Assembly (NCBI GenBank): GCA_016801885.1
Contig: CM028888.1
Coordinates: 2,030,501-2,094,500 of the forward strand
DNA: 64,000 nucleotides
Direction: 5' to 3'
DNA from: Toxotes chatareus
Taxonomy: Eukaryota > Chordata > Actinopteri > Toxotidae
The stretch's first letter is position 1; every line of letters starts with the position of its first letter. The notes under the pieces are model-generated. The model ran no database searches. It saw nothing but the letters and a program-made list of their open reading frames with translations, and was not told the origin of the DNA. The translations under genes were made by a program, and so were the position numbers. Positions 63,924-64,000 of this stretch are shown piece by piece.

Positions 63924-64000
63924 CAGCTGGATGGAAGGGATGACATATTGATTACTGGGCTAATCTATGGAGGTAGAGAAAAGGCCATTGGGTCAATTAA

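Larger units (their letters stand above)
61995..64000 (+). other. galnt10: galnt10 intron 3, 5' part (runs off the window)
   Basis: The intron starts GTGAGT. It contains a foldback element (62,548-62,708), a G-rich tract (62,762-62,789), C runs at 63,308-63,318 and 63,605-63,620, a 27-bp-period duplication of ATTCCCTGTAATGGCT (63,840-63,855 and 63,867-63,882) and a 20-base A run at 63,904-63,923. No further exon is recognised before the right edge. Confidence 0.85.

Noticed and set aside
1..64000. CRISPR array, operon or bacterial/phage system
   Set aside because: The window has vertebrate gene structure and repeats. No direct-repeat/spacer array, ribosome-binding-site operon or phage gene order was seen.

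Overview
This is vertebrate genomic DNA, almost certainly from a teleost and probably a spiny-rayed fish. Coding density is very low, exons are interrupted with GT/AG splice sites, CA/TG microsatellites are abundant, and several interspersed repeats of teleost type are present. The one host gene I can support is the 5' part of galnt10 (polypeptide N-acetylgalactosaminyltransferase 10) on the + strand.

Layout. Bases 1 to about 38,560 are intergenic DNA upstream of galnt10. I see no host exon there. The stretch holds two complete solo LTRs with 5-bp target-site duplications (8,106-8,614 and 18,902-19,439), a probable third LTR-like fragment (about 20,111-20,500), two degraded pieces of non-LTR retrotransposon reverse transcriptase in opposite orientations (about 13,430-13,800 on + and 15,718-16,515 on -), a short retrotransposon tail (27,462-27,520), many microsatellites, several hairpin-forming inverted repeats, and three local duplications of non-repetitive sequence that could be regulatory. 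A CpG-rich promoter region covers about 38,560-39,010.

The galnt10 coding exons are exon 1 at 38,746-38,904 (cytoplasmic tail, signal anchor, start of the stem), exon 2 at 60,580-60,682 (stem) and exon 3 at 61,856-61,994 (stem to the edge of the catalytic domain). They are separated by an intron of 21,675 bp and one of 1,173 bp, and the third intron runs off the right edge. Joined, they give 133 codons plus two bases with no stop. The catalytic GT-A and ricin-type lectin domains must lie to the right of the window. Intron 1 holds a teleost interspersed repeat, G-quadruplex motifs and inverted repeats. Intron 3 holds a near-palindromic foldback element at 62,548-62,708.

I found no new multigene system. 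The best leads are the two dated-looking solo LTRs, the perfect 21-bp hairpin at 25,513-25,558 inside a cluster of unusual DNA structures, the foldback element in intron 3, and the three local duplications of non-coding sequence (7.45/7.75 kb, 17.1-17.9 kb, 33.6/34.5 kb). All identity counts were made by eye, and no database search was possible.
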